Shown one piece after another: positions 26,860-36,284 of a stretch of DNA of 64,000 bases. The DNA is from Mucilaginibacter sp. (lineage in GTDB: Bacteria > Bacteroidota > Bacteroidia > Sphingobacteriales > Sphingobacteriaceae): assembly GCA_030445275.1 (NCBI GenBank), contig JAUCSE010000069.1, forward strand, positions 1-64,000, read 5' to 3'. How positions within the stretch are numbered: position 1 is the first letter of the stretch; every line of letters begins with the position of its first letter. The translations under genes were made by a program, and so were the position numbers. The notes under the pieces are model-generated. The model was given only the letters and a program-made list of their open reading frames with translations. It ran no database searches and had not been told where the DNA came from.

Positions 26860-29049
26860 TCAATCGCCCGGATGATAAGTTCTTTGAGCGTGTTTAAGTA
26901 CATCACTTTTGTAAAACAACACATCCTTAAATTTCCCATCAATAAATCCCTGTGCCTGATCGGTAAAGTTTTTTGATGTTGGATCAAAAGACTGTCCGCC
27001 CGTAATAATGCTTTTGGCTTTTACTTGCAGCCCAAACTCAATTGCCGCGACAAAACTATTGCCCGAGTATCCATAACGTTTCAGTGTATTCACCGTACGG
27101 CTCTGGAATGATGGCAACTGCCCAAACCCAGATCCGGTTGCACCTAAAGGAATGCTTGGTAGTGTATCATCAAACGTAGTGCCATCAGCAGGTCGTTGGT
27201 ACCTGTTTATATCGCCCCACTGTATTTTCCATATACCGAAGCGACTTTGCAGGCTTTTTAAAACCTCGCTTAAAAAATGGAGCTGCTGATCGCCGCTGGT
27301 TTGAGCAAGCTTTTTCACACGTTGGGTAATATAAGTGCTTTGCTGATCTGTTTGGGGTGGCGGCATGGGACTCATCATCAGCGTCCCCCATTCAATAGCC
27401 AGCGTGCTAGCCACCGAGTTTGCGGCGCTATATTTATCCCATTGTTTCAGTATTTGTATAGGCTCTGCTAATGATTGTTTAATCGAGTCGGGGGCATGAT
27501 CATAAGCTTTGAATAGCGGTGGTAACAGGTCATCAAAAATAGCCAGATAGTGGTCATAGCCTTTGGCTATTAATCCATCAAGTGTAATATGGTCGGCATC
27601 CTTTAATAATTTAATAGCTGTAATGGCACGGTAGTTTTCGCCATCGGGTGCCATATAAGCCGGGTATTTGCTTTTATCGGGACTGCTTGTTCCAGAAGCG
27701 GTATAGGGTGTAGAGTTGCAATTCTGAATCCATCCGGTAGCTGGGTTTGTATCGGTTACAATATCCTGAAGTGCGTGTACACCCTGCCATTCTGTTGCAG
27801 AGGTACTGCCATCAACGGGCAGGCTCCAGTTAAACGTCGGGTTACGTTTGGGGATATAGTTGCCGTACCAAAACACAATATTACCCTGATCATCAGCATA
27901 AACGGTATTGTTTGATGCGTTTGATACCAATTCCATTGCTTTTTTATATTCGGTCAACGTATTAGCTTTGGTGATCAGCCATGATTCAAGCAGGGCGTTA
28001 TACGAGCGATTATTAGCTTTCAGGGCCAGCCATTTACCATTTCTAACCCCCAACACAGGGCCATGATGGGTGTAATACCCGGTTATAGCACGTTGCTCCA
28101 ACTGATCGCCTTTTTTAATGTTAAGCAGCAGCTTACGGGTAGTAACAGGTTTAAGTAAGCCATCGTACTCATAATACCAATGCCCATCATTTTTTGTTAC
28201 TTTTTCGGCATACAGATCGCCAACGTCGGCGTAGCTGCTGGTATGCATCCAGCCACAATGCTTATTAAATCCCTGGTAAATAAAAAACTGTCCCCAGGTA
28301 ACTGCTCCGTAGGCATGAAGCCCTTCATTACTCACCAACTCTACCTCGCTGCGAAAGTAAAAGGGCACATGCGGGTTGATATATAACAAAGCATGTCCCG
28401 ATGCTGATTTGGATGGCGCTATGGCAAAACCATTGGATCCGGCTTCCCGTTCGTCCACCATGTCATCAAGCTTTGAAGGCTTATCTTTTAGCGCCCCTAG
28501 CTTTTGATCGCGACCATTATAAAAACTCTGAGTTTCGGCCAGCTTTATATCTCCGGTTTCGGTAGCGGCTACGCTGCCATCCGTAAACATTAGGGCATAC
28601 CAGGGTTCAAAACGCTTAAATACTTTAGGCTTTACTTCGGGATGTTTATACAGGTAATAATTAATACCATCAGCAAATGCATCCATCAACTTTCTAAACC
28701 ATGGAGGGCTGGCTTTATAGTCTTTTATGGCATCAGTACTATCGGCAATGAGTTGCAGTTGTACATCAGCATATAAACTACTTTCGCCATCAGCCTCCGT
28801 TTGCCTACCCAGCTGGTAAAGATAATTACGTTCAATACCTTTAAAGTTGTCTTCACATTGTGTATACATTAGCCCAAAAACCACCGCAGCATCTGTTTTT
28901 GCATAAATATGAGGTACTCCCCAATTATCACGAATGATGGTTACCGTTTTTGCCAGCGCTACAGCCCTTTTAATTTCCTGCTGATTAAATGTCTGCGCGA
29001 AAATTACCGCGGGAGAGAATATTAAAATAAAGATTAAACGCCATTTCAT
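26860..29049 (-). CDS. Penicillin acylase family protein (Ntn hydrolase)
   Basis: A 729-residue periplasmic enzyme that cleaves itself into two chains to form an N-terminal nucleophile amidohydrolase. After a signal peptide (MKWRLIFILIFSPAVIFAQ) come the A-chain (RDNWGVPHIYAKTDAAVVFG) and the autoproteolysis point at G204-S205-N206, S205 being the predicted nucleophile. Relatives hydrolyse beta-lactams or acyl-homoserine lactones, or make peptides in siderophore pathways. An upstream frame extension to 29124 adds non-signal residues; the ATG at 29049 is preferred. Confidence 0.93.
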   Translation of the reverse strand: MKWRLIFILIFSPAVIFAQTFNQQEIKRAVALAKTVTIIRDNWGVPHIYAKTDAAVVFGLMYTQCEDNFKGIERNYLYQLGRQTEADGESSLYADVQLQLIADSTDAIKDYKASPPWFRKLMDAFADGINYYLYKHPEVKPKVFKRFEPWYALMFTDGSVAATETGDIKLAETQSFYNGRDQKLGALKDKPSKLDDMVDEREAGSNGFAIAPSKSASGHALLYINPHVPFYFRSEVELVSNEGLHAYGAVTWGQFFIYQGFNKHCGWMHTSSYADVGDLYAEKVTKNDGHWYYEYDGLLKPVTTRKLLLNIKKGDQLEQRAITGYYTHHGPVLGVRNGKWLALKANNRSYNALLESWLITKANTLTEYKKAMELVSNASNNTVYADDQGNIVFWYGNYIPKRNPTFNWSLPVDGSTSATEWQGVHALQDIVTDTNPATGWIQNCNSTPYTASGTSSPDKSKYPAYMAPDGENYRAITAIKLLKDADHITLDGLIAKGYDHYLAIFDDLLPPLFKAYDHAPDSIKQSLAEPIQILKQWDKYSAANSVASTLAIEWGTLMMSPMPPPQTDQQSTYITQRVKKLAQTSGDQQLHFLSEVLKSLQSRFGIWKIQWGDINRYQRPADGTTFDDTLPSIPLGATGSGFGQLPSFQSRTVNTLKRYGYSGNSFVAAIEFGLQVKAKSIITGGQSFDPTSKNFTDQAQGFIDGKFKDVLFYKSDVLKHAQRTYHPGD

Positions 29050-29483
29050 AGTAACAATATTTTTACCTGTTAAACTTACGCCTTGACTATAAAATTGATG
29101 AGCGGCTATGCATAATAACCGCAATTTTGATGTTTAAACGCACAATATTTACAATATGGCTGCGTTCATTTTCAATTATTCATAATTGAACTCTGTAACT
29201 GATCAATCCCTGCTCAATTTATCATATCTACAAGGTAATAAATTTAGTTTACTGAGGTTGGCCACCAGTAAATATATAAGAGCTTAGGTATTCATTTAGC
29301 ATGATGTCTGAGATTTAGTTGATACAATATCACACGATATTGCAGTGCGTTCCGGGGTGAGATACGGAACGCATTTTTTATTTGGTTTATTGGTTCACTT
29401 GTTCATTGGTACCAATCCTGGTAAATATCAAGTAACATAAATCATCCCTGCCAATGAACGAATGGCACTAATGAACAAATAAA
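29050..29483. other. Intergenic region with an orphan plus-strand terminator
   Basis: Between two minus-strand genes this stretch carries a plus-oriented terminator (29346-29379) with no plus-strand gene upstream, so it could encode a small RNA somewhere in 29130-29379. The part after the hairpin (about 29381-29483) is a low-complexity imperfect inverted repeat rich in GTTCATTGGT-like words. Confidence 0.45.
29346..29379 (+). terminator. Orphan plus-strand terminator (candidate small-RNA end)
   Basis: TGCGTTCCG (29346-29354) pairs perfectly with CGGAACGCA (29365-29373), followed by TTTTTTA. The T-run is on the plus strand only, while both neighbouring genes are on the minus strand. Confidence 0.65.
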
Positions 29484-30578
29484 CTAATGACGAACCCAAT
29501 GCTTACGCTCGCTGGCCATTACCAGCAATACCATACGGTTATACGTTGCAAGGCCTTGCGGCTGATTGTTAGCCTTTAAAAAACTATCATAAAAAATACT
29601 ACTGATGGCGTTCAATCTATTTTCGTACGATAGCCAATAATTTCGCTCTATTACGTAATCCTGATGGGCATCTTTTGATATTGTAGCCTTTAATTCTTTA
29701 AAGGCCATCGTATCGCGCCTGGCTAATGAATACATAAATTCGCTAACAGCTAAATGATAGGCCGAATAACGCAGCAAGTGGTTGTGCGAATTTACAGCAA
29801 CAGTGAATCCTGCAAAATCGGCCTCATCCTCCGCACCATACCCCATCTGGTGCGACATTTCATGGCAGGCCACAAAAGGCCGGTTAAAAACGGGCATCTG
29901 GTAATTGATCTGAGCCTCGGAAGTAAAAGGATTATAATAACCCGATGTACTAATATAATTCAGCAAAAACGTTAACAGCGATGGTTTAATACCAGGGTGC
30001 CGGGCCCGAAAATTAGCTGAATCTGTTGAGAGCGACTTTACAGCCTGCACGGCAGTTTGGTAAATGGCATTATTGTTTTGAGCCAGATCAGCAACAGTAA
30101 CACGTGCCCGGGTTATGTTTACACTATCAATAAGCAGTTTGGTTACCGCTTTCAGATCGGCAGTGGTAAAGGCGGTATCCCGCAAATTAAGCCGCTCAGC
30201 TGCTGATGGCCTGAAATAATTCATTCCCCAAAAAAGATAAAAAGCCAGTATACCTGTCTGCACACCGATAACCAACCCCAGCAATAACATGCCCACCTTT
30301 TTAAACTGTTTTTTAAAAAGCAGTTTAAAAAAACTGATGGTTTTATATACCAGATAAGCTATAACAGCAATATACAATACATCGCCAACGCTAAAAGGAA
30401 ATAGATTTAAAACCGGATGTAATACCCAACAAATAAATATATAAAACCCGTGCGAGTAATAACGCTCAACCCAAGTCGGGTGGTCAGCCAGTAGCATCAA
30501 TATAAAAATGGCTAATGCCATCAGTAATATGAGCGCTATTCTTTTTAATAAAGGCTTTTTGCTGAAGTTATAAAACAT
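29484..30578 (-). CDS. DUF3810 membrane protein, probable zinc metallopeptidase
   Basis: A 364-residue protein with three N-terminal membrane segments (about 13-31, 42-62/65-83, 97-117) and a soluble domain containing H239-E-M-S-H243, an HExxH zinc site, followed by GYGAEDEADFAGF with acidic residues suited to complete the site. This is the layout of DUF3810, a Bacteroidota family with no assigned substrate. The catalytic domain would follow the last membrane segment. It is a single-gene unit. Confidence 0.88.
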   Translation of the reverse strand: MFYNFSKKPLLKRIALILLMALAIFILMLLADHPTWVERYYSHGFYIFICWVLHPVLNLFPFSVGDVLYIAVIAYLVYKTISFFKLLFKKQFKKVGMLLLGLVIGVQTGILAFYLFWGMNYFRPSAAERLNLRDTAFTTADLKAVTKLLIDSVNITRARVTVADLAQNNNAIYQTAVQAVKSLSTDSANFRARHPGIKPSLLTFLLNYISTSGYYNPFTSEAQINYQMPVFNRPFVACHEMSHQMGYGAEDEADFAGFTVAVNSHNHLLRYSAYHLAVSEFMYSLARRDTMAFKELKATISKDAHQDYVIERNYWLSYENRLNAISSIFYDSFLKANNQPQGLATYNRMVLLVMASERKHWVRH

Positions 30579-30661
30579 GGGCTGCGTAAATATAAAGCTA
30601 ATACCACTCTGTAAAAATAATATTTAAACAGTTGTTAATAATGCTCAACCCTTAAAAACAG

Positions 30662-30693
30662 ATCATAAAAAAAGCCCCGTTTCCGGAGCTTTC
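30662..30693 (-). terminator. Terminator of the DUF2911 gene
   Basis: On the minus strand, AAAGCTCCGG and CCGGGGCTTT-like arms (30671-30691 on plus) form a hairpin with one bulge, followed by a T-run (A-run at 30667-30673 on plus). It is 27 bases past the stop. Confidence 0.7.
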
Positions 30694-30719
30694 AGGTGAT
30701 TAGGTTAATCAAAAAATCT

Positions 30720-31235
30720 TTATTTTATAGAAACAGGTATTTCAACAGTATCCCATTTTAAACTGAAACCAGCTTTTGTGATAACATAAACCAATCGTTC
30801 CTGAGGGGCAGATTTTTTAGGCGTTACATTTACGCGTAAAGCGTCCTGTTTTTCGTCATAATTAAAAGCACCCATTTGTTTGGCCACTTTATTAAAAATT
30901 GCTACCCATGGGCCTTTTTCATTAGGGATCAGAAAAAAGCTGTAAGTGCCTGCCGCAAGTGGCTTACCATCTACTTTTATAGCTTTGGTTGTAGTAAAGG
31001 TAGTTGCTGCATTAGCACCTGCTCTCCATACTTTTCCATAAGCTTCAAGTCCACCCCATATTTTACGGCCTTTTACTGATGGGCTGCTATAGTTAATAGT
31101 TAACGTTGAACCCGCTACAGTACTGCTTACGCTATCGGCCGGACTTGCGGGTTTTTTATCCTGAGCCCAGGAAACTGAAGTTAAAAGCACGAATGCAAAA
31201 AGCAGCCCTGCTTTAAGTTGTAATAATTTTCTCAT
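30720..31235 (-). CDS. DUF2911 secreted protein
   Basis: A 171-residue protein with a signal peptide (ending SVSWAQ) and the DUF2911 pattern: ITINYSSPSVKGRKIWGG-like segment, VWRAGANAATTFT, AGTYSFFLIPNE and a closing beta-strand region. The family is common in Bacteroidota, is thought to be periplasmic, and has no known activity. It is flanked by its own terminator and is monocistronic. Confidence 0.9.
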   Translation of the reverse strand: MRKLLQLKAGLLFAFVLLTSVSWAQDKKPASPADSVSSTVAGSTLTINYSSPSVKGRKIWGGLEAYGKVWRAGANAATTFTTTKAIKVDGKPLAAGTYSFFLIPNEKGPWVAIFNKVAKQMGAFNYDEKQDALRVNVTPKKSAPQERLVYVITKAGFSLKWDTVEIPVSIK

Positions 31236-31451
31236 AGTGTATTTTATAGTTTTATACGGTAAATATAGGATGAAATTTGTTTTCTTGCCTATTTACATCA
31301 GTAATAAGTGAAATTAGCCTATCGTTATAAATAACAAACAATTAAAACCAATTGATACACTGTATTGTTATGGTATATGAGGATCATATTGCAGTTAGGA
31401 ATTGACCTTAGGGTTTCACAGCCATAAGGTTAAACAATTGTTGTGGTTTTT

Positions 31452-31480
31452 AACCCTTGCCGTAAGGCAGGGGTTTTTTA
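31452..31480 (+). terminator. Orphan plus-strand terminator (candidate small-RNA end)
   Basis: AACCCTTGCC (31452-31461) and GGCAGGGGTT (31466-31475) form a ten-pair stem (one G-T) with loop GTAA, then TTTTTA. No plus-strand gene ends here: both neighbours are on the minus strand. A small RNA starting somewhere in 31240-31440 is possible. Confidence 0.6.
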
Positions 31481-31507
31481 TTACGTTTAGTTTACCCCGG
31501 TATAGTT

Positions 31508-31708
31508 TTATTGATCAGCATCATCTTTTATTTCTTCCCAGTAAACCGTTCCTATATATATGCCGTTTTGAATGGCCACCTTTGTCTTTACTTCCTGTAG
31601 TTCGGTCTTGATCTCTTCTATGGGGCGTTCGCTGTTTATAGAGTGATAATAAATTGCATAACCAGTTTTACTGTTTATAAATTTATAATGTTTATCAGCG
31701 GGTTTCAT
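31508..31708 (-). CDS. Small protein of unknown function
   Basis: A 66-residue, highly charged cytosolic protein (KFINSKTGYAIYYHSIN, then a helical Glu/Lys segment). No family is recognised. Amino-acid balance and a plausible fold (beta then helix) support coding. It lies alone between intergenic stretches, and could be co-transcribed with the small gene at 31814. Confidence 0.5.
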   Translation of the reverse strand: MKPADKHYKFINSKTGYAIYYHSINSERPIEEIKTELQEVKTKVAIQNGIYIGTVYWEEIKDDADQ

Positions 31709-31813
31709 AACTCATGGTTTAGCTTTATGCTATATATAATAATCAGGACGGGAATATTGTTTCATTCCGGCCTAAATGTTACATAGCATAAGCTAATGAT
31801 TAAGTTGGGGATA

Positions 31814-32053
31814 TTAACCCTGGTTGAAAAGTAATGCCGTTTTAGCCAGCTCATTATCCGTAATAGAAGTTGGGTTTTCAAATTGCTGAATGATAATATT
31901 TTTAGGGAAACTAATGCTACCGCCTGAGGTTTTAACCATTACACCGGTATCAAATACACTATGATTTTTATAGTCGCCTATTAAGTGGTTATATCGCGCC
32001 AGCCTTATCAATAATTCAATAATGGCATAGGTGGGTAAATGGTGATTGGCCAT
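31814..32053 (-). CDS. Small protein of unknown function
   Basis: A 79-residue protein beginning MANHHLPTYAIIELLIRLAR. The frame extends six codons upstream to 32071, but the ATG at 32053 gives a more natural start. No membrane segment or known domain is visible. Coding is supported by normal composition only. Confidence 0.5.
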   Translation of the reverse strand: MANHHLPTYAIIELLIRLARYNHLIGDYKNHSVFDTGVMVKTSGGSISFPKNIIIQQFENPTSITDNELAKTALLFNQG

Positions 32054-32244
32054 ATAGTAAAGATACATCAATGAATTAATAATATTAAATTAACATTACA
32101 TTAACAATAAAGCAATGCTTGGCAGCGAATTAATATCTACATTTAGCCGCAGTATTATTTACGGTTAAATAAAGTTAATTAACTAATATACAAAACTTTA
32201 AATTTTACCGCTATTTAAAAACAAGATCATAAAAGTTCAGATCC

Positions 32245-32874
32245 ATGTCAATATTCCCAAATTCAAATAAAATTTTTTATGATTTGTTTAACAAACTCGC
32301 TGCCAATGTTGCCGAAATGGCCACCTTGCTTGATATTGCGGTGAACTCAGCAGATCTGTTTGAACAGAAGTACAATTTTACACATATTGATAAGTTAAAG
32401 ATAAAAAGCTACGAACTTACCCACCAGATATTTTCAGAATCGGGCAAATCATTGGTTTCACCTTTTCAGCGGAAGGATATGTGCGATTTGGCTGCCGCCG
32501 TTGATGATGTTGCCGATAGTATAGCCATGGCATCGCGCAGGATACACCTTTATGATGTACCTAAGATAACGCATCCCATTATAAGCCTGGCAAGTTTAAT
32601 ACTCCAAACAAGCACTGAGCTGCAAAAGGCTATAATTGCGATGAGTAATCTGGGTAATTCAGCACATATATTTGAGCTTTGCAGCAGTATCAAAAAATTG
32701 GAATTTCAGGCAGATACTGTTTATAACGAAGCCTTTGCCGATCTGCTGGCTAATGAAACCGATGCTATACAACTTATAAAATATACAGACGTTTTTATGG
32801 CAATGGAAACCGCTACTGATAGCTGTGAAGATGCTACCCTTATTATTGAAAGTATCCTGATAAAAAATGGTTAA
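32245..32874 (+). CDS. DUF47/PhoU-like protein, without a phosphate transporter beside it
   Basis: A 209-residue all-helical protein of the DUF47 family (AAAVDDVADSIAMASRRIHLY, then KKLEFQADTVYNEAFADLL), related to PhoU. Such genes normally sit next to a PiT-type phosphate transporter and regulate it. Here none is in the neighbourhood, so its partner must be elsewhere or its role differs. The conserved acidic helix motifs of the family (DDVAD, EFQADT) are kept. Confidence 0.85.
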   Translation: MSIFPNSNKIFYDLFNKLAANVAEMATLLDIAVNSADLFEQKYNFTHIDKLKIKSYELTHQIFSESGKSLVSPFQRKDMCDLAAAVDDVADSIAMASRRIHLYDVPKITHPIISLASLILQTSTELQKAIIAMSNLGNSAHIFELCSSIKKLEFQADTVYNEAFADLLANETDAIQLIKYTDVFMAMETATDSCEDATLIIESILIKNG

Positions 32875-32900
32875 TACAATTTCAACACATTAAAATAACA

Positions 32901-32990
32901 GGTCATCCCGAATTTATTTCGGGATCCCATAAAGTGGCCAATAATTAGGTGGACTTGCATATGGGATGCTGAAACAAGTTCAGCATGACT
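32901..32990. repeat. Double-hairpin intergenic repeat (GTCAT...ATGAC)
   Basis: GTCAT (32902-32906) and ATGAC (32985-32989) enclose two smaller hairpins, CCCGAAtttaTTCGGG near 32907 and TGCTGAAacaaGTTCAGCA near 32967. It is a short dispersed-repeat type seen three more times in this window in variant form. It lies between converging genes and may terminate them. Confidence 0.65.
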
Positions 32991-33003
32991 TCAATAGGTC
33001 TAT

Positions 33004-35499
33004 TTAATGTTTGCCCTGATCTTCCTTCTTATCTTTTTCAGGTGGAGTATCCGGATTATTCATATTGTCCTCATCTTTTTCTTTATTATCCTTCTTAAAG
33101 TCAAGCTTGCCAAATTTGTAGGTAAGGCTTACGCCAAATGAGCGTATAGGAATTTGCCTGATGTTTACCTGGTTAAAGTTACTGCCAAATGTAGTAGCAC
33201 GCTGACCTACATAATTGGCAAATGGATTAGTTGCTGTAAGCCCAAAGCTGAACTTTTTATTCATGATCATTTTGCGCATAGCAAAATTGTAGAACACAAA
33301 TTTAGGATTAACACCCTGTATGCCTTTTTGTGATGAGTTGTAGTTTCCAAAAAACTCGGCACTTAGGTCATGTCCAAAATTGTATTGCGCGTTCAGGTTT
33401 AAGCGGTAAGTAAAGCCACTTACGCTTGCAAAACCCGGGTTTCTGCTAATCCTGTCAGAAAATATCATGTTGGTACGCAAACTCAATTTACTGGTAACCG
33501 GCACTGATCCATATAAATTGATACCTGTACGTATTTGCGAACCTAAGTTATACCATTGATTTAAGGACACATCGGTATACGTGACACCGTTTACATTCAA
33601 TTCTGGGTAAAAGGTGGTGAACTGTTGTATATCATCAGTATTATAACGGTAAAATGCTGCTATGTTGATATTGGCACCTTTTTCAAACGATTTATTGTAA
33701 CCCAGTTCAAAATTATCGCCCTTCTCGGGCTTTAAATTGGGGTTACCGGTACTGATGTTACGTGGGTCGCTGATATTTAAAAACGGGTTCAGGGCACCAT
33801 AATCAGGCCGTTGTATACGGCGGGTATAACTAAGTTTAATAGACTGGCTATCCCCAATTTTATGTGAAAACACCAATGAGGGCACCAAAATGTTATAATC
33901 AGGAATATTAGTGCCCTGAAAATCGGCTTTGATGGTAGTGTATTCATCTCTTAAACCCGCCTTTACATCCAGAAAATTATGAAACAGTGATGTGGAGGCT
34001 GAAAGGTAATAAGCATATATCTTACTGTCATAAGTAAAGCCATAGGTTTGGTTAGCGTTAGGTACAAACACACCATTCAATAAAGTATCGGTAACAACAT
34101 CATTATTGATATGATTAAAATCGAGTTTGGCACCCGTTTCAATCGTAAAGTTTTTACTTACCGGATGGGTGTAATCAACAGAAATATTAGTTTCCCTATC
34201 CTTACCCGGGTTGTTGTTTGATATACCTGTTGATGGCCTGTTTCCGGTTAAAAAATCTGTTTGCTGAAAAGAGCTAAAAGAATTATTGCCAAAACTTTCC
34301 GTATACAATACATCAAGCTCCTGCCCTTCTTTTTCAAATGTTTTTTTGTAACCAACACTCACATCAGTTGAGGTACCGTTAAATTTACTTCTGGAATTAC
34401 GGATATCTGCAATATCCGACAGTAAATTACCTGCCGCGTCAACCTGTCGGGTATCCTCATTGGTAACACCATTGCCATGATTACCGAAATGATTAAAACC
34501 AACAGACGCGTTCAGATCATCATGTTTGGTTATGTTCCAGGTAAAGTTTAAGCCTGATTGGTACCCGTTACGGGTAAAGTTATTGCTGCCTTGCTGTAAC
34601 AGCGTGGTTGCATTTTTTAATGAATCTGTTGAGGTACGGGTGCGGCTATTGGGTGAGTTACTGTTAATCTGAGCGTTGCCGCTAAAAAAGGCATTCACCC
34701 CAAAATTACCTTTACGTACATTGAGGTTAAACGACCCATTTTCTCGGCGGGTACCTGCCGATAGATTAACGCTGCCATTAACTCCTTCAACCCGGCTATC
34801 CTTTAAAATAATATTGATGATACCGCCGGTACCGGCCGCATCATACTTTGCACCAGGACTTGTAACCACTTCTATACTTTTTATCTGGCTGGCTGGTATG
34901 CTTTGCAAGGCATCGGCCAGGCTGGCACCAAAAATACTGGAGGGTTTTCCGTTTATTAAAAAGCGAATGTTGGCGTTGCCCTGCAGTTCCACATTACCGT
35001 CAATATCAACCGTTATTTGCGGTACTTTCTTTAAAATATCGATAGCTACCCCACCCTGCGCACTCAGGTCATTCTGCGGATTATAAACCAGCTTATCTAT
35101 TTTGTTTTCAACAGTGGGCACGCTGGCGGTTATGGTTACACCTTTTAGTTGGTGCGGCATAGGGGCCAGTTTTATTTCGCCTATAGATACGCTGCCGCCA
35201 TCTTTAACAATTACATGTTCAATGGTAGCACGCTGATAGCCCATAAAATCGGCAGTAACTTTGTATTCGCCGGCTGGTATATGATCTACCGTGAAATTCC
35301 CCTTAGGGTCAGTACTGATACCATTAAAAGGTGATGTGCTGCCTTGTTTATAAACAGATACAGTAGCATAATCAACCGGCTGTTTAGTAGCTGCATCGGT
35401 AACCTTACCATTTATTTTGCCTTTGGCAGCGGGGTTAACCTGGGCTTGAACCTTTGTAAAAAAAACAACAAACAGAAACAGTATGTAAACGGCCTTCAT
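33004..35499 (-). CDS. TonB-dependent receptor with carboxypeptidase-like domain
   Basis: An 831-residue outer-membrane protein: signal peptide (ending KVQAQ), carboxypeptidase-regulatory-like domain at about 25-110 (GKVTDAATKQPVDYATVSVY), a plug with LQSIPASQIKSIEVVTSPGA and GTGGIINI, and a barrel of the type called outer-membrane beta-barrel family protein. After the last strand (SLTYKFGKL) comes an unusual charged tail of about 33 residues rich in Lys, Asp and Glu. The ligand is unknown, and there is no SusD or regulator gene alongside. Confidence 0.92.
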   Translation of the reverse strand: MKAVYILFLFVVFFTKVQAQVNPAAKGKINGKVTDAATKQPVDYATVSVYKQGSTSPFNGISTDPKGNFTVDHIPAGEYKVTADFMGYQRATIEHVIVKDGGSVSIGEIKLAPMPHQLKGVTITASVPTVENKIDKLVYNPQNDLSAQGGVAIDILKKVPQITVDIDGNVELQGNANIRFLINGKPSSIFGASLADALQSIPASQIKSIEVVTSPGAKYDAAGTGGIINIILKDSRVEGVNGSVNLSAGTRRENGSFNLNVRKGNFGVNAFFSGNAQINSNSPNSRTRTSTDSLKNATTLLQQGSNNFTRNGYQSGLNFTWNITKHDDLNASVGFNHFGNHGNGVTNEDTRQVDAAGNLLSDIADIRNSRSKFNGTSTDVSVGYKKTFEKEGQELDVLYTESFGNNSFSSFQQTDFLTGNRPSTGISNNNPGKDRETNISVDYTHPVSKNFTIETGAKLDFNHINNDVVTDTLLNGVFVPNANQTYGFTYDSKIYAYYLSASTSLFHNFLDVKAGLRDEYTTIKADFQGTNIPDYNILVPSLVFSHKIGDSQSIKLSYTRRIQRPDYGALNPFLNISDPRNISTGNPNLKPEKGDNFELGYNKSFEKGANINIAAFYRYNTDDIQQFTTFYPELNVNGVTYTDVSLNQWYNLGSQIRTGINLYGSVPVTSKLSLRTNMIFSDRISRNPGFASVSGFTYRLNLNAQYNFGHDLSAEFFGNYNSSQKGIQGVNPKFVFYNFAMRKMIMNKKFSFGLTATNPFANYVGQRATTFGSNFNQVNIRQIPIRSFGVSLTYKFGKLDFKKDNKEKDEDNMNNPDTPPEKDKKEDQGKH

Positions 35500-35623
35500 G
35501 GGTACTAGTAGTGATTAAGCCGCGAATTTGAAAAGAAAGATTGGATAAAAACTGGATTTTATGAATTGTTGTGTATTTGTTACAATAAGGTTAAATTAAC
35601 ACCTATATACTTGTTACAAAACA

Positions 35624-36037
35624 CTAAAATATAAGCACTAAAGTACCAGCAATGATGAGTAAGGCTCCTGATGCCGTTTTTAATGTAAGTTGCTCGCCCA
35701 AAAACAAAACGGATAGCGCAATGGCTAAGGCAACACTCAATTTATCAACCGGTGCCACCTGCGATACCTTGCCTAATTGCAGGGCTCTAAAATAGCAGAT
35801 CCAGGATAAACCGGTTGCACAACCTGAGAGTATAAGGAACGTCCAGTTTACTCGCGTTAAGCCACTAATACCCTGGTTACTGCCTTTAAACAATACAATG
35901 GCCCAGGCCAATATTAATATCACCACGGTACGTATGGCTGTTGCCAGATCAGTATCAACTCCTTTGATGCCTATTTTGGCAAATATTGCGGTCAATGCGG
36001 CAAACAATGCCGATAGTAAAGCGTAAATCCACCACAT
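35624..36037 (-). CDS. EamA-family (DMT) transporter, single-domain
   Basis: A 137-residue inner-membrane protein with five hydrophobic segments making one EamA domain; typical members have two such domains. Half-size versions like this are common and are thought to act as dimers. It carries the SKxSVALAIALS-like and GEQLTLKTASGALLIIAGT segments of the family. The transported compound is unknown. Confidence 0.85.
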   Translation of the reverse strand: MWWIYALLSALFAALTAIFAKIGIKGVDTDLATAIRTVVILILAWAIVLFKGSNQGISGLTRVNWTFLILSGCATGLSWICYFRALQLGKVSQVAPVDKLSVALAIALSVLFLGEQLTLKTASGALLIIAGTLVLIF

Positions 36038-36284
36038 ATTGAGTAATCAGTTTTGAGTGCTGAGTAATTTATTTTAATATCTAAAATATCTAAACTAATA
36101 GAAAAGTTTTAATTATATCTTACAAAACTCACTATTAAAACTGTATAAACTCTGTTTATACTAAATGCATAGCCCCTGCTATCATTCCGTTTTAAATTTG
36201 TTACTATAGCCATCCTAAATTTATTCAGAATTATGCGATAGTTTCGCTATGTTTAAATAGCATATTATATAATACTACTTGTTA

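Noticed and set aside
31402..31611. 69-codon plus-strand frame
   Set aside because: It crosses the orphan terminator hairpin and runs antisense to the small gene at 31508.
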